This document shows positions 6,786 through 7,103 of a stretch of 7,103 bases of DNA, in pieces. How positions within the stretch are numbered: position 1 is the first letter of the stretch; every line of letters begins with the position of its first letter. Under the pieces are notes generated by a model, which did no database searches, was not told the DNA's origin, and was given only the letters and a program-made list of their open reading frames with translations. The position numbers were made by a program, and so were the translations under genes. The stretch lies in contig JAISQS010000339.1 in assembly GCA_031274045.1 (NCBI GenBank), positions 1-7,103 on the forward strand, read 5' to 3'. The DNA comes from Planctomycetaceae bacterium (lineage in GTDB: Bacteria; Planctomycetota; Planctomycetia; Pirellulales; Thermoguttaceae).

Positions 6786-7046
6786 TTAGTTAAAGGCAGT
6801 TACAAATTCATCTACCGAAACACACGTCCACGCGAAATCAATCAATTCGTCCAACTTGTCAACATCGGAAACTTGATTGATCTTTTGTTGAAGTAATTGT
6901 GGAGGCGATTCCAAACGGCGTGATAGAATGCGTACAATCTCTTCGGCTTTGGCTTTGGCTTGGGTTTCGGCTCTTGTTTTTACAGTGGCTTCTGCTGTGG
7001 CTTTTTCTGCTGCTTCTGTTGTCCACAATTCGTAAAGGGTAGACAT
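6786..7046 (-). CDS. Possible internally initiated Rpn C-terminal product
   Basis: ATG 7046, in frame inside the Rpn-like gene, is preceded by AGGAG with an 8-nt gap. It would give an 86-residue protein made of the helical hinge plus the DUF4351-like tail and nothing of the nuclease. In enterobacterial Rpn genes the C-terminal domain is known to be translated separately (RpnS) and to block the full-length toxic nuclease (RpnL). The same layout is visible here; that it is used is inference. If the nuclease core proves to be missing upstream, this entry would instead be a stand-alone remnant. Confidence 0.5.
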   Translation of the reverse strand: MSTLYELWTTEAAEKATAEATVKTRAETQAKAKAEEIVRILSRRLESPPQLLQQKINQVSDVDKLDELIDFAWTCVSVDEFVTAFN

Positions 7047-7103
7047 ACTTCTTTCTCCTGTAATGTTATGGATAATTTGTTCTAATTTATCTTGATGATT
7101 TTT
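6786..7103 (-). CDS. Rpn-family nuclease, C-terminal part (5' end outside window)
   Basis: The frame ends at TAA 6786-6788 and is open without a stop to the last base. Upstream of ATG 7046 it encodes KNHQDKLEQIIHNITGERS, so the gene starts beyond the right edge and only about 105 residues are seen. The C-terminal part, EEIVRILSRRLESPPQLL followed by QQKINQVSDVDKLDELIDFA, matches the DUF4351-type tail of Rpn / PD-(D/E)XK transposase-like nucleases (RRF-x-LP-x-x-L..I..L..L). It is preceded by an Ala/Lys/Glu/Thr-rich helical hinge (ATAEATVKTRAETQAKAKAE), the counterpart of the EG-rich hinge in other members. The nuclease core with its catalytic Asp/Glu/Lys residues should lie outside the window. 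The family carries out metal-dependent DNA cleavage and has been linked to recombination and phage defence. An internal start is described separately. Confidence 0.75.
   Translation of the reverse strand, partial: KNHQDKLEQIIHNITGERSMSTLYELWTTEAAEKATAEATVKTRAETQAKAKAEEIVRILSRRLESPPQLLQQKINQVSDVDKLDELIDFAWTCVSVDEFVTAFN
7055..7059 (-). promoter_or_regulatory. Ribosome binding site of the internal start
   Basis: AGGAG on the minus strand (CTCCT at 7055-7059) lies 8 nt before ATG 7046, inside codons for the preceding ITGERS residues of the longer frame. The codons overlapping it (ACA GGA GAA AGA AGT) are also simply purine-rich, so a chance match cannot be excluded. Confidence 0.5.

Noticed and set aside
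6487..6789. 100-codon plus-strand frame upstream of the vWA gene
   Set aside because: No domain, no ribosome binding site and low-quality composition. It runs antisense to the more protein-like small frames on the minus strand.

Overview
The window is AT-leaning DNA that looks like a chromosome segment of a Planctomycetes or other PVC-group bacterium. The grounds are the style of the long secreted GH5-like hydrolase, a prepilin peptidase lacking the usual paired zinc cysteines, and a secreted DxTGSM-type vWA protein. The many GC-rich palindromic intergenic repeats in an otherwise AT-rich background also fit. This assignment is inference from family resemblance only; no rRNA or marker gene is present.

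Layout: 1-~600 is a non-coding tandem array with a period of about 210 bp. Each unit carries two different long hairpins, followed by a decayed copy. 601-744 is the leader of a plus-strand gene at 745-3426, a secreted clan GH-A (GH5-like) glycoside hydrolase with a carbohydrate-binding-like insertion. It converges tail to tail on a minus-strand A24 prepilin peptidase (3583-4989). A palindrome-rich gap (4990-5244) separates that gene from a minus-strand secreted vWA-domain protein (5245-6441). Upstream of it, 6442-6785 holds only small or broken reading frames. These include a probable frameshifted single-span membrane peptide (6477-6609) and an unrecognised 28-codon frame (6671-6757).

At the right edge (6786-7103, minus) is the C-terminal end of an Rpn-family (DUF4351-tailed) nuclease gene whose 5' part lies outside the window. 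The frame is open to the last base. Inside it, ATG 7046 has a well-spaced AGGAG, so an 86-residue C-terminal product could be translated separately. That is the arrangement described for Rpn gene-within-gene toxin/antitoxin phage-defence proteins, and it is the most interesting lead here.

The genes do not form one obvious pathway. The hydrolase exports polysaccharide-degrading activity, the peptidase matures type IV pilin-like or pseudopilin precursors at the inner membrane, the vWA protein is probably an exported metal-dependent adhesion or scaffold factor, and the Rpn tail is an accessory defence or recombination element. Synonymous codon choice and A+C versus G+T content switch in blocks that do not follow gene boundaries.
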